From the NCBI GenBank assembly GCA_005881995.1, contig VBHV01000098.1:1-15424 (forward strand): DNA of 15,424 nt. Reading direction: 5' to 3'. A program made the position numbers and the translations under genes. This DNA is from Chloroflexota bacterium (GTDB taxonomy: Bacteria > Chloroflexota > Ktedonobacteria > Ktedonobacterales > Ktedonobacteraceae). Under the pieces are notes generated by a model. The model saw nothing but the letters and a program-made list of their open reading frames with translations. It did no database searches and was not told the origin of the DNA. Shown here piece by piece: positions 6,228 to 14,539 of the stretch. Each line of letters opens with the position of its first letter. Position 1 is the first letter of the stretch.

Positions 6228-9062
6228 ATGTTATTCGAAGACTACGTAAAAGACAATCCAGTACATAGCCCGATACGTACACAATATTTGCAGATCAAAC
6301 GGCAGAACCCCGACGCCATCCTCTTTTTTCGCATGGGCGACTTCTATGAATTGTTTGATGACGACGCGGAGATTGTGGCGCGCGAACTGGAAATCGCCCT
6401 GACGCGCCGCGATTGGGGGCGCGGCGAAAAATCACCCATGGCCGGTGTCCCTCACCACGCCGTAGACGGCTACATCGCGCGGCTCGTCGGCAAAGGCTAC
6501 CGCGTCGCAGTTTGTGAACAGATGAGCGATCCAGCGCTTTCAAAAGGGCTGGTTGACCGCGAAGTCATACGCATCGTTACGCCGGGTACGATCATTGACC
6601 CAGCCATGCTTGCCACCAAACGCAACAACTTCCTGGCGGGCGTCGTCGTTGGACGCCAGGCGGTCGGCCTCGCCTACGTTGATATCACCACCGGCGAATT
6701 TGCCGTCACCCAGTTCAACACACCCGAACCGGAACTCTCCATCCAACAGGAAATGGCGCGCGTTGCCCCCGCCGAAATCATCATTGAATCACACAACAAC
6801 CAGCTGGGTAGCCGCAAGCGACGCTGGCTGGCAGCCGTGATGAGCGAGAAAACCGTTACCAGGGTTGGCAGCAACGGCAACCCCAACGCCGATGTAGAAG
6901 AAGCGCTGGCAGCCGCGCACGACACCTATACCACCAACGGAACAAGCAATAACATCTCCCTGGACGATGACGACGATGACAGTGCGCCACTCGAAAAGCT
7001 GCTGGCAGGCATTGCAGGGCACATCACTCCCTATGATGCGCGTTACTTTAGCGAAGACGACGCGCGGCACCGCCTACTGACGCACTTTGATGTAGCCTCG
7101 CTCGAAGGTTTCGGCTGTGCCCACCTCCCACTGGCGATTCGCGCCGCCGGAGCAGTGCTGGCTTATGTGCAGGAAACCCAAAAAGGCTTATTGCGCCAGC
7201 TTACCTCGCTGGAAACGTACTACACCAACTCTTTTATGACGCTCGATCCCCATACACGGCGCAACCTGGAACTCTTTGAAAGCGGGCGCACCAGCTCCAT
7301 TAAGGGATCGTTGCTGTGGGTGCTGGATAAGACGCGCAGCCCCATGGGCGGGCGTCTCATGCGGCGCTGGATCGGGCAGCCGCTCCTGGACATCCAGGTG
7401 CTGCACCATCGCCAGCAAATCATCAGTGAGCTGCTCACCGACACTCTGACACAGGCGCGCCTGGCCGAGGGTCTGAAAAAAGCCGGGGATATCGAACGCC
7501 TCATCAATCGTGTGCGTCAGCGTATTGCTACACCACGAGACCTGGTTGCGCTGGCTGGTGGTTTGCGAGCCGCCGCAGATGTGCGAGCCGCTTTGCCCGC
7601 CAACGCCGGAGAATGTATGCCTACCGTGGCGCAACTCGTAGAGCGGCTCGCGGATAACGAGGAGACCATTTCCCTCATTGAAAGCGCAATTGTTGATGAG
7701 CCACCATTGAACACATCCGAGGGTGGAGTTATCCGTCCAGGCTACAGCGAGGAACTCGACAACGTCAAGCACACTTCAAAGAATGGGCAACAGTGGATCG
7801 CCGAAATGGAGCAGCGAGAACGCAAGCGCACCGGCATTCCTAATCTCAAGGTTGGCTATACGAAGGTCTTTGGCTACTTCATCGAAGTCTCCAAATCCCA
7901 TCTGAGCCGCGTCCCGCAGGACTATATACGCAAGCAAACCCTGACAACCGGCGAGCGCTTCCTTACCCCCGATCTCAAGGAACAGGAGACGCTCATCCTC
8001 AATGCTCAGGAGCGCAGCAGCAAACTGGAAAGCGAACTGTTCGCCCAACTACGCGCCGAAATTGCCATCCATGCGACGGAGCGCATTCTCAATACCGCAC
8101 ACGCGCTGGCGGAAATCGATGTGTATTTGAGCCTGGCCAGCGTTGCCGCGCAGCATAACTATTGCCGTCCGCAGCTCAACGAGGGCGACACCGTTCATAT
8201 CGTGGCCGGTCGCCACCCCGTCATCGAACAGTCGCAGGTAGATGTGCCATTTATCCCTAATGACGTGGAGCTTTCCAACCGCCAGGCGCAAATCTTGATT
8301 GTCACCGGGCCAAACATGGCCGGTAAATCCACCTACCTGCGCCAGGTCGCCTTAATTGTGCTGATGGCGCAAATTGGCAGCTATGTCCCTGCCGAGGCTG
8401 CGACCATCGGCCTCGTTGATCGCATCTTCACGCGTATCGGCGCGCAGGACGACCTGGCGACAGGGCAGAGCACCTTCATGGTCGAGATGGTTGAGACCGC
8501 CAACATCCTGCACCACGCCACGCAGCGCAGCCTGATTATTCTCGATGAGATTGGGCGCGGCACCAGCACCTATGATGGACTGGCCATCGCGCGCGCCGTG
8601 GTCGAATACCTGCACAACAACAAGCGCTGCGGCGCACGCACGCTCTTTGCCACCCACTATCACGAACTGATCGAGGTCGCGAAATCGCTGCCGCGCATCC
8701 AATGTATGAATGTCGCCGTAACCGAGGAAGAAGGGAAGGTTGTCTTCCTGCATAAAATAGTCCCCGGCGGCGCGGATAAAAGCTATGGTGTGCACGTGGC
8801 ACAGTTGGCCGGTATCCCCAGACCGGTCATACACCGCGCTGAGGAGATTCTGGCGGAGCTGGAGCAAAAAGGCGATGCCAGATTGCGCCGCAAAGCTATG
8901 CGCGACATGGAAACGCCTGGCGTCCTGCAAATGACCCTCTTCTCAGCCGAGCCGCATCCATTGATCGAAGAGATCAAACAGCTCTCCATCGACGAACTAA
9001 CCCCCATCGAGGCAATCAGCAAGTTGTACGAGTTGCAGCAGAAAGCCAGGGGAAGAAAATAA
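6228..9062 (+). CDS. mutS: DNA mismatch repair protein MutS
   Basis: MutS recognises mispaired bases and small loops in DNA and, with ATP, recruits MutL. The protein has 944 residues, slightly longer than the usual 850-900. The mismatch-reading domain shows F39-Y40-E41, the Phe-x-Glu that stacks on the mismatch, and SPMAGVPHHAVDGYI. An extra acidic insert (DDDDDD) lies near residue 245. The core includes RRNLELFE and the clamp/lever region. The ATPase domain has Walker A GPNMAGKST (694-702, K700), Walker B LIILDEIGRG (D773-E774), STFMVEM and FATHYHEL. A helix-turn-helix dimer region follows. The C-terminal tail ends QQKARGRK. All key residues are present, so the protein is probably functional MutS1. 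The ATG at 6228 is preceded by GGATGAGG at 4 nt. No mutL gene is seen next to it. Confidence 0.98.
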   Translation: MLFEDYVKDNPVHSPIRTQYLQIKRQNPDAILFFRMGDFYELFDDDAEIVARELEIALTRRDWGRGEKSPMAGVPHHAVDGYIARLVGKGYRVAVCEQMSDPALSKGLVDREVIRIVTPGTIIDPAMLATKRNNFLAGVVVGRQAVGLAYVDITTGEFAVTQFNTPEPELSIQQEMARVAPAEIIIESHNNQLGSRKRRWLAAVMSEKTVTRVGSNGNPNADVEEALAAAHDTYTTNGTSNNISLDDDDDDSAPLEKLLAGIAGHITPYDARYFSEDDARHRLLTHFDVASLEGFGCAHLPLAIRAAGAVLAYVQETQKGLLRQLTSLETYYTNSFMTLDPHTRRNLELFESGRTSSIKGSLLWVLDKTRSPMGGRLMRRWIGQPLLDIQVLHHRQQIISELLTDTLTQARLAEGLKKAGDIERLINRVRQRIATPRDLVALAGGLRAAADVRAALPANAGECMPTVAQLVERLADNEETISLIESAIVDEPPLNTSEGGVIRPGYSEELDNVKHTSKNGQQWIAEMEQRERKRTGIPNLKVGYTKVFGYFIEVSKSHLSRVPQDYIRKQTLTTGERFLTPDLKEQETLILNAQERSSKLESELFAQLRAEIAIHATERILNTAHALAEIDVYLSLASVAAQHNYCRPQLNEGDTVHIVAGRHPVIEQSQVDVPFIPNDVELSNRQAQILIVTGPNMAGKSTYLRQVALIVLMAQIGSYVPAEAATIGLVDRIFTRIGAQDDLATGQSTFMVEMVETANILHHATQRSLIILDEIGRGTSTYDGLAIARAVVEYLHNNKRCGARTLFATHYHELIEVAKSLPRIQCMNVAVTEEEGKVVFLHKIVPGGADKSYGVHVAQLAGIPRPVIHRAEEILAELEQKGDARLRRKAMRDMETPGVLQMTLFSAEPHPLIEEIKQLSIDELTPIEAISKLYELQQKARGRK

Positions 9063-9147
9063 CCACGTGAAACTTTCTTTTTGGTAAACCTCCAATCCTT
9101 ACGCCCATACACAACTTGCAACGTGTAATAGATTGAGAGCCCAAGAT

Positions 9148-9177
9148 TTGGCTCTTTGCGTGATTTGATGCTATCAT
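9148..9177 (+). promoter_or_regulatory. Candidate promoter for the pentose phosphate cluster
   Basis: TTGGCT (9148-9153) and TATCAT (9172-9177) are separated by 18 bp, with an extended -10 TG (TGCTATCAT). This would give a leader of about 95 nt before the tal ATG. It is the only promoter-like site seen before tal, zwf, opcA, pgl and rpe, which fits a single operon. The 9063-9147 part of the gap shows only a weak imperfect hairpin (9136-9155) and nothing else. Confidence 0.45.
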
Positions 9178-9264
9178 GAAGGGAGACACACGTATTGTCG
9201 CGGGCGTAACGAATAGCCCCATTTTAATACCAAACTATAGGCGACCTTCATTACGGTTTTTAAC

Positions 9265-9270
9265 AAGGAG
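9265..9270 (+). promoter_or_regulatory. Shine-Dalgarno site deciding the tal start
   Basis: AAGGAG stands 7 nt before ATG 9278. It rules out the longer frame that opens at 9176, whose ATG sits within the promoter region. Confidence 0.8.
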
Positions 9271-9277
9271 AACACAC

Positions 9278-10420
9278 ATGACCAACCCTTTACTGCTACT
9301 CAAGACGTATGGACAAAGCGTCTGGTACGATAACATTGACCGTGCTCAGCTCGCCTCCGGCCAGTTCAAACGCTTGCTGGACGAAGACGGCGTGGTCGGC
9401 GTTACCGCCAATCCCACCATTTTTCAAAAATCCATCAGCCATGGCAATGCCTATGACGAACAGATGACGCAGCTTGTCAAAGAGGGCAAAAGCACCAGTG
9501 AGATTTACGAGACGATGGTGATACAGGATATCCGCACAGTGGCTGATATCCTGCGCCCCATCTATGACAGCACAGACAGGGTGGATGGCTACGTCAGCCT
9601 GGAGGTTTCGCCCGACCTGGCACACGATACGCAAGGCACCATCGCGGAAGTGCGCCGCTTCTGGAAAATGGTGGATCGCCCCAACCTGCTGGTGAAGATT
9701 CCTGCGACGCCGGAAGGCATCCCGGCTATCCAGCAAGCCTTGACCGAAGGCATCAATATCAACATCACCCTCATCTTCTCGATCGAGGCTTATAAGGCAG
9801 TGACAGAAGCGTATCTTAGCGCTTTGGAAGATCGCAATGCCTCAGGCAAAGATATCAGCCATATGGCCTCCGTCGCCAGCTTTTTCGTCAGTCGTGTCGA
9901 TACGCTGGTTGATAAACTCCTGGAAGATAAAATCAAAGCTACCAGCGACAGCGCTGAGCAGCAGCGATTGAAGGCGTTGGAAGGCAAAGCCGCCATCGCT
10001 AATGCTCGCCTGGTCTATCAAGAGTTCAAGCGCATTTTCAACACGCCGCGCTTTGAGTCGCTCAAACATAGCGGCGCGCACGTGCAGCGCCCACTATGGG
10101 CCAGTACCAGCACGAAAAACCCTGCCTACCGTGATGTTCTTTATGCCGAGGAGCTGATCGGGCCGAATACCGTCGATACCATGCCGCTGGAGACTATCGA
10201 AAACTTCCGCGACCATGGTCGTGTCGGCCTTACCATCGAAAAAGATATTCCACAGGCCAGGGCCGAGCTGGAGGCGCTTGAACGCCTGGGCATCCATTAC
10301 GACGCGGTGACGCAACAGCTGCTCGATGAAGGCGTGCAAAAGTTCGCCGATTCTTTCCACGAACTCTTCCGCGGCATCGAGGAGAAAAGGAAAGCTATAC
10401 AGACACAGGTTGCTCGTTAA
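9278..10420 (+). CDS. tal: Transaldolase
   Basis: Transaldolase moves a dihydroxyacetone unit between sedoheptulose 7-phosphate and glyceraldehyde 3-phosphate in the non-oxidative pentose phosphate pathway. The protein has 380 residues, the length of the long bacterial type found in actinobacteria and relatives, not the short 220-residue form. Visible motifs are GVTANPTIFQKSI near the N-terminus, LLVKIPATPEG with Lys140 as the Schiff-base lysine, INITLIFS, and RPLWASTSTKNPAY with ELIGPNTVDTMP towards the C-terminus. The AAGGAG site fixes the start at ATG 9278. The gene leads a cluster with zwf, opcA, pgl and rpe, a grouping that supports the call. Only a repeat-bearing 71-bp gap separates it from zwf. 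Confidence 0.96.
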   Translation: MTNPLLLLKTYGQSVWYDNIDRAQLASGQFKRLLDEDGVVGVTANPTIFQKSISHGNAYDEQMTQLVKEGKSTSEIYETMVIQDIRTVADILRPIYDSTDRVDGYVSLEVSPDLAHDTQGTIAEVRRFWKMVDRPNLLVKIPATPEGIPAIQQALTEGININITLIFSIEAYKAVTEAYLSALEDRNASGKDISHMASVASFFVSRVDTLVDKLLEDKIKATSDSAEQQRLKALEGKAAIANARLVYQEFKRIFNTPRFESLKHSGAHVQRPLWASTSTKNPAYRDVLYAEELIGPNTVDTMPLETIENFRDHGRVGLTIEKDIPQARAELEALERLGIHYDAVTQQLLDEGVQKFADSFHELFRGIEEKRKAIQTQVAR

Positions 10421-10423
10421 GTC

Positions 10424-10456
10424 GTAGGGACAAGGGGCGCATTTGATTGCGCCCCT
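10424..10456 (+). repeat. REP-like palindrome between tal and zwf, GTAG-headed variant
   Basis: GTAG (10424-10427) is followed after a short GGACA stretch by a hairpin. AGGGGCGCA (10433-10441) pairs with TGCGCCCCT (10448-10456) around a 6-nt loop. The stem matches the family-2 repeats at 14263-14511. The GTAGGGACA head looks like family 1. No T-run follows, so a terminator role is unlikely, although the hairpin could protect or process the mRNA. Confidence 0.7.
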
Positions 10457-10491
10457 CTATCCACAACATTTCAATTGAGGAGAGAACGCTT

Positions 10492-12039
10492 ATGCCTCAG
10501 CGCAGCGTAGTAGAGGCTCCTAACCCTTTACGAGAAGGTATACGCATTAAAAACAGCCCTGAACCGTGTGTCATGGTCATATTTGGGGCCACCGGCGACC
10601 TGACACACCGCAAACTGCTTCCAGCGCTCTACGATCTCGCGTTGGAACAACCGCTCCCGGCGGGTTTCTCAGTCGTAGGGTTCGCGCGACGTTCCTACAC
10701 CGATGAACAGTTTCGCCAGCAGGCCCTCGAATCTATTAATCAATACTCCCGCCAGAAGCCGGTCAATCCACAGGTTTGGGAAGGGTTCGCTTCCGGTATC
10801 CATTATCTCCAATCCGATTTTCACGACGCAAAGGGCTATGAAAAGCTCAATAACATGCTCAACATGCTCGACCGGGAGCGCGGCACAGGTGGCAATCGCA
10901 TCTTTTACCTGTCGACGCCACCCAGTCAGTATCCCGAAATCATCCAGAATCTCGGTGCGGCGGGCCTGAATAAGAGCCGCAAAGGGTGGACGCGCATCAT
11001 TGTTGAAAAACCGTTTGGACACGACCTGGCATCAGCGAAGGAACTAAACCGGCAGGTTGCTAAAGTCTTTAGAGAAGAGCAGGTCTACCGCATCGACCAC
11101 TATCTGGGCAAAGAAACGGTGCAGAACATCCTCGTATTTCGCCTGTCAAACGGTATCTTCGAGCCGGTATGGAACCGCCGCTACGTTGACCACGTGCAGA
11201 TCACGGTGGCGGAAAACATCGGCCTGGAAGGGCGCGGCGGCTATTACGAAGAAGCGGGTGCGATTCGCGACATGGTGCAGAATCATACGCTGCAATTGCT
11301 CTCGCTAGTAGCAATGGAACCCCCCATCGCTTTCGATGCTAACGCGGTACGTGATGAGAAGGTCAAAGTGCTACATGCTCTACAGCCCATGACCAGCCAG
11401 GATGTCATGACGCACATGATACGCGCGCAATACGGTCCGGGCTGGGTGAATGGACAGCAAGTCGTAGGATATCGCCAGGAACCAGGCGTCTCGCCCATTT
11501 CGACTACCGAAACCTACGTGGCCTTGAAGGTATTTATAGATAGCTGGCGTTGGGCCGGCGTGCCATTTTACCTGCGCACCGGCAAACACCTGCCTAAACG
11601 TGTCACCGAAATTGCTATACAGTTCAAGCAGGCGCCATTGATGCTCTTCAAACGCAGTGAAGCGTATGGTCAGGTCGAGCCAAATGTATTAACATTGCGC
11701 ATTCAACCGGACGAAGGTATTTCACTCAAATTCGGCGCGAAGGTGCCTGGCACGGAGATGCAGATTCGCTCCGTCAACATGGACTTCTTTTACACCTCGT
11801 CCTTCCGGTCTCAACCCGAAGCCTACGAACGTCTCTTACTCGACTGCATGCTGGGCGACTCGACGCTTTTCACGCGCCGGGACGAAGTAGAGGCTGCATG
11901 GGCCTTCATCCAGGGCATCCTTGACGAATGGGGCCACGAACCGGCAGAAACCATCCACACCTACGAATCCGGCTCGTGGGGGCCGCAGGTCTCGGATGAA
12001 TTTATCTGGCGCGATGGTCGAAGATGGCGTCGTCCGTAA
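10492..12039 (+). CDS. zwf: Glucose-6-phosphate 1-dehydrogenase
   Basis: Zwf oxidises glucose 6-phosphate to 6-phosphogluconolactone with reduction of NADP, the first step of the oxidative pentose phosphate pathway. The protein has 515 residues, of normal length. The Rossmann dinucleotide motif is G32-A-T-G-D-L37 in VIFGATGDLTHRKLLPAL. The substrate-binding signature RIDHYLGKE is at 200-208, with K207. The proposed catalytic base is H265 in MVQNHTLQLL. The C-terminal half contains GVPFYLRTGKHLPKR and LLLDCMLGDSTLFTRRDEVE, both typical. The start is ATG 10492, with GAGGAG (10477-10482) 9 nt upstream; the TTG at 10447 lies within the repeat. The adjacent opcA gene encodes the assembly factor that activates this enzyme type in actinobacteria and cyanobacteria. 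Confidence 0.98.
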   Translation: MPQRSVVEAPNPLREGIRIKNSPEPCVMVIFGATGDLTHRKLLPALYDLALEQPLPAGFSVVGFARRSYTDEQFRQQALESINQYSRQKPVNPQVWEGFASGIHYLQSDFHDAKGYEKLNNMLNMLDRERGTGGNRIFYLSTPPSQYPEIIQNLGAAGLNKSRKGWTRIIVEKPFGHDLASAKELNRQVAKVFREEQVYRIDHYLGKETVQNILVFRLSNGIFEPVWNRRYVDHVQITVAENIGLEGRGGYYEEAGAIRDMVQNHTLQLLSLVAMEPPIAFDANAVRDEKVKVLHALQPMTSQDVMTHMIRAQYGPGWVNGQQVVGYRQEPGVSPISTTETYVALKVFIDSWRWAGVPFYLRTGKHLPKRVTEIAIQFKQAPLMLFKRSEAYGQVEPNVLTLRIQPDEGISLKFGAKVPGTEMQIRSVNMDFFYTSSFRSQPEAYERLLLDCMLGDSTLFTRRDEVEAAWAFIQGILDEWGHEPAETIHTYESGSWGPQVSDEFIWRDGRRWRRP

Positions 12040-12079
12040 CGTCTATACTATAGAAACTGTCCCTTGACAATAAATTGAA

Positions 12080-12120
12080 ATCATCACCCAACGAAGACGT
12101 TGTGTGTCAGTAGTGATGAT
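12080..12120 (+). promoter_or_regulatory. Nested hairpin in the opcA leader
   Basis: ATCATCAC (12080-12087) pairs perfectly with GTGATGAT (12113-12120). Inside it, CAACG (12089-12093) pairs with CGTTG (12098-12102) around AAGA. The element ends 21 nt before the opcA ATG. It lacks a T-run. The function is unknown; it could set the relative expression of zwf and opcA. Confidence 0.4.
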
Positions 12121-12141
12121 AGGAAGTAATGGGAAACGAGC

Positions 12142-13419
12142 ATGACGAACGATACCGCCAATGGTCCAGTGATACGTTTACCCTGGGCCGGAAAAATGGT
12201 ACGCATCGAGGAAGTTGAAAAAACGCTTGCCTCTTTGTGGAGCATGTCCCTTGATAACCTGCGCACTGGGGCCAATATCAATGTACGCACCAGTGTCTTG
12301 AACCTCGTCATCTGTACCCCCGATATCGAATCGGCCCAACGCGCCAGCAAAGTTCTCCGTGATTTATCAAGCACACACCTGGCCCGTGTCAGTATCGCGG
12401 TGCTTGATAGCGGCACACAGGCAGCTTCCTCTATCTCAGCATGGGTGACGCTGCGCTGCTACTCTATGATCTCAGACCTGATGCGGCACTGCTTCGAGCA
12501 AACAACCTTGTTGGCCACGGGCAGCGCCGTGCGCGCGGTTGGCAACATCGTACAACCCTTGCTTAAACCAGACCTGCCCGTTTACCTGTGGTGGCTCGGT
12601 GATCCACCCGATCAAAGCGATCCCACTTTCCAGAACCTTGTCGATCTCAGCAACCGCATCATTTTTGACTCGACCAGTTTTTTCAATCCTGAGCAGGATA
12701 TCCGCACACTCGCTGCACTCTGTGTTGCCGCTCCCAACTGCGCATTAAGCGACCTCAACTGGGGACGCATTACTCCCTGGCGCGATTTAGTCATCCAATT
12801 CTTTGATGTACCGGAATTTCGCCCATTTCTCGCGGGCATTCATTCCATCGAAATCGAACATGCCGCCGCGCCTCTCGCCCTGCCCGTTCGTACCGCAGAG
12901 GGAGATGTCTCGCCCAATCCTACTCGTGCCCTGTTGCTCGCCGCCTGGCTCAAAGAGCGGCTCGAATGGGTACTCTCACAGTATACCGGTAATAATTATC
13001 ATGATACCGCTAGTGGCAGCTATCACTGGGAGATGCAGCGCCCGGCGAATACGCGCGGAACCCGCCAACTCGTCTCACCCAGGAGTAGAACGGAGCGCCT
13101 GGGTGGTCAGCCGGTCAGCATCACTATTCGTCCTTTAGTTCACTCTGAGCTGCGCCCAGGTTCCATCGCTCTTGTGCGCCTTACCGGCACTTTTGAAAAT
13201 AAAGAGGCCATTTTCACCATTAAGCGTGAAGAAGATCTCGACCATGTTTACACCTCTGTCGTGGTTGCCCATGAAACACGCCAGAGTCGTATCGTCAGTC
13301 TGACCAGGTTTCACCAGGAAAGCGATCTTTTGCGCGATGAACTGGAGATCACCGGTCACGACTATCTCTTTGAACAAACGCTCCAGGAGCTCGCCGTCTT
13401 ATTAGATGCTGAACTCTGA
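12142..13419 (+). CDS. opcA: Glucose-6-phosphate dehydrogenase assembly protein OpcA
   Basis: OpcA proteins promote assembly and activation of G6PDH and are best known from actinobacteria and cyanobacteria. This 425-residue protein follows zwf directly. It shows the family pattern: a conserved RTSVLNLVI stretch near residues 50-60, a central segment with IVQPLLKPDLPVYLWW (LPVYLWW at 145-151) and GDPP, and a C-terminal half with CNLSDLNWGRI-like and WLKERLEWVL segments. It has no enzymatic motif, signal peptide or membrane helix. The ATG at 12142 is preceded by a modest purine-rich site (GGGAAACGAG). A stable nested hairpin lies in the 102-nt gap before it. The family assignment is confident from the combination of sequence and neighbour; the biochemical effect is known only from other phyla. 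Confidence 0.88.
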   Translation: MTNDTANGPVIRLPWAGKMVRIEEVEKTLASLWSMSLDNLRTGANINVRTSVLNLVICTPDIESAQRASKVLRDLSSTHLARVSIAVLDSGTQAASSISAWVTLRCYSMISDLMRHCFEQTTLLATGSAVRAVGNIVQPLLKPDLPVYLWWLGDPPDQSDPTFQNLVDLSNRIIFDSTSFFNPEQDIRTLAALCVAAPNCALSDLNWGRITPWRDLVIQFFDVPEFRPFLAGIHSIEIEHAAAPLALPVRTAEGDVSPNPTRALLLAAWLKERLEWVLSQYTGNNYHDTASGSYHWEMQRPANTRGTRQLVSPRSRTERLGGQPVSITIRPLVHSELRPGSIALVRLTGTFENKEAIFTIKREEDLDHVYTSVVVAHETRQSRIVSLTRFHQESDLLRDELEITGHDYLFEQTLQELAVLLDAEL

Positions 13420-13486
13420 AATGGACGCGATTAAATCATAATGGTTGTTGGACAGTCGGAATATGGACCTGGAGTCCCTAAAATGC

Positions 13487-13491
13487 AGGAG
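13487..13491 (+). promoter_or_regulatory. Shine-Dalgarno site for pgl
   Basis: AGGAG lies 6 nt before ATG 13498. A second site, GGAG (13471-13474), lies 8 nt before ATG 13483 in the same frame, so the protein may begin five residues earlier. Confidence 0.55.
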
Positions 13492-13497
13492 ATACCT

Positions 13498-14235
13498 ATG
13501 CACGTCGCTGTCTATCCTGATCTCGATACCATCAGTCAACAAGCCGCCCAGTATATTGTACGTGTGGCTAACGAGGCTATCGTCACGCGAGGCCGCTTCA
13601 CCATAGCCTTATCAGGCGGCAATACCCCCAAAAAGCTTTACAGCTTGCTTGGAAGTGAACCCTATCGCAGCCAGATTGACTGGAAGCTGGTCGATATATT
13701 CTGGAGCGACGAACGCTGTGTGCCGCCCGACAACCCGGACAGCAACTACCGCATGGCCCACGAAGTACTGTTGAGCAAGATACAGATACCCGCGCCCCAG
13801 GTGCATCATATGCCCGCCGATACACCTGACCGCGAGGCCGCATCCCTGGCCTACACCCAGGAAATGCAGCACGTCTTCGGCACGAATGGCATTCCCAACT
13901 TCGATCTTATCCAGCTCGGCATGGGGCCGGAGGGCCACACTGCCTCACTCTTCCCACACCAGCCATCCCTACATGAAACCGAACGCCTGGTCATACCCGT
14001 ATCCGTTCCCAAACCTCCACCCGACCGTCTGACCTTCACCCCTCCCATTCTGAACGCCGCCCGCAACGTGTTATTCTTAGTAACAGGCGCGGACAAAGCA
14101 GACGCTCTGCACGCCGTCCTCGAAGGTGAGTACAACCCCGACGAATATCCCGCCCAGATTGTGCGCCCCCCCAACGGCGAAGTTACCTGGATGGTAGATA
14201 CAGCAGCTGCGAAAAATATACGGTTAAGACAATGA
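13498..14235 (+). CDS. pgl: 6-Phosphogluconolactonase
   Basis: Pgl hydrolyses 6-phosphogluconolactone, the product of Zwf, to 6-phosphogluconate. The protein has 245 residues and matches the DevB/NagB-type lactonase family. Visible motifs are ALSGGNTPKKLY (S39-G40-G41-N-T-P44), a phosphate-binding loop, and VDIFWSDERCVPPDNPDSNY. Next comes LGMGPEGHTASLFP (141-153), where Glu145 stands in place of the more common Asp, and the C-terminal KADALHAVLEGEYNPDEYPAQIVRP. The start at ATG 13498 was chosen because MHVAVYPD fits the usual family N-terminus and has a good ribosome site; ATG 13483 and ATG 13441 are alternatives. The gene follows opcA by 78 nt. A 304-bp repeat cluster separates it from the transposase gene. 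Confidence 0.95.
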   Translation: MHVAVYPDLDTISQQAAQYIVRVANEAIVTRGRFTIALSGGNTPKKLYSLLGSEPYRSQIDWKLVDIFWSDERCVPPDNPDSNYRMAHEVLLSKIQIPAPQVHHMPADTPDREAASLAYTQEMQHVFGTNGIPNFDLIQLGMGPEGHTASLFPHQPSLHETERLVIPVSVPKPPPDRLTFTPPILNAARNVLFLVTGADKADALHAVLEGEYNPDEYPAQIVRPPNGEVTWMVDTAAAKNIRLRQ

Positions 14236-14242
14236 AAAATCT

Positions 14243-14246
14243 GGAG
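14243..14246 (+). promoter_or_regulatory. Orphan Shine-Dalgarno site before a REP cluster
   Basis: GGAG is placed 7 nt before ATGATG at 14254-14259, an ideal arrangement. The frame that follows runs straight into REP repeats. It may be the former start region of the next operon gene, displaced by the REP/transposase module. Confidence 0.35.
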
Positions 14247-14262
14247 AATAGCTATGATGAAC

Positions 14263-14342
14263 GATGTAGGGGCGCAATTCATTGCGCCCTCATGGGTTGA
14301 TATGGTCCTGCCATTGGGCGCAATGAATTGCGCCCCTACATC
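14263..14342. repeat. Inverted pair of REP palindromes, family 2 (GTAGGGGCGCAAT type)
   Basis: Two 27-bp arms, 14263-14289 and 14316-14342, are perfect reverse complements 26 bp apart. This is nearly the same spacing as in the 2202-2280 pair. Each arm holds the palindrome GGGCGCAAT-TC-ATTGCGCCC (left arm) or its complement. GTAG heads at 14266-14269 (+) and 14336-14339 (as CTAC) face outward. The pair lies in the 304-bp gap (14236-14539) between pgl and rayT. Confidence 0.9.
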
Positions 14343-14396
14343 ATGTTTTCTACCCCTCAATCGCATCAATTTACCACACAATACGCCATTGCTAGG

Positions 14397-14421
14397 TGTA
14401 GGGGCGCAATTCATTGCGCCC
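14397..14421 (+). repeat. REP palindrome, family 2, single copy in + orientation
   Basis: This 25-bp copy is identical to 14265-14289, with GTAG at 14398-14401. It forms a looser inverted pair with the copy at 14485-14509, 63 bp away. Confidence 0.9.
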
Positions 14422-14484
14422 TTCCAACTCGCTCATCTTAGCCACCGATTCATCACAACATTCTGGATCACAGCATATCCACGA

Positions 14485-14511
14485 GGGCGCAATGAATTGT
14501 GCCCCTACATC
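14485..14511 (-). repeat. REP palindrome, family 2, - orientation, one mismatch
   Basis: This copy is the complement orientation of 14397-14421, with one C-to-T change that leaves a G-U pair in the + strand RNA. The head reads CTAC at 14505-14508. It ends 28 bp before the rayT ATG. Confidence 0.88.
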
Positions 14512-14520
14512 TTATCGTGT

Positions 14521-14530
14521 GGAGAGGGAG
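14521..14530 (+). promoter_or_regulatory. Ribosome binding site of rayT
   Basis: GGAGAGGGAG ends 9 nt before ATG 14540. This supports that start over the longer frame that opens within the repeats at 14414. Confidence 0.6.
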
Positions 14531-14539
14531 AATTATACC

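Noticed and set aside
8352..8930. 192-codon minus strand frame within mutS
   Set aside because: It is antisense to the conserved MutS ATPase domain, whose motifs are all intact on the + strand. Long antisense frames are common in GC-rich genes.
9136..9155. Imperfect hairpin AGAGCC...GGCTCT after mutS as a terminator
   Set aside because: The 6-bp stem has a mismatch, there is no T-run, and it overlaps the -35 of the candidate tal promoter.
12044..12069. TTGACA at 12064-12069 and TATACT at 12044-12049 before opcA
   Set aside because: The consensus -35 lies downstream of the -10-like box. No acceptable -10 lies 16-18 bp after TTGACA, and no -35 lies before TATACT, so neither forms a complete promoter.
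13422..13432. TGGACGCGATT between opcA and pgl, like half of a family-1 REP
   Set aside because: Only 11 bases match, the second arm and the GTAG head are absent, and the match could be chance. It may be a decayed remnant but is not supported as a repeat.
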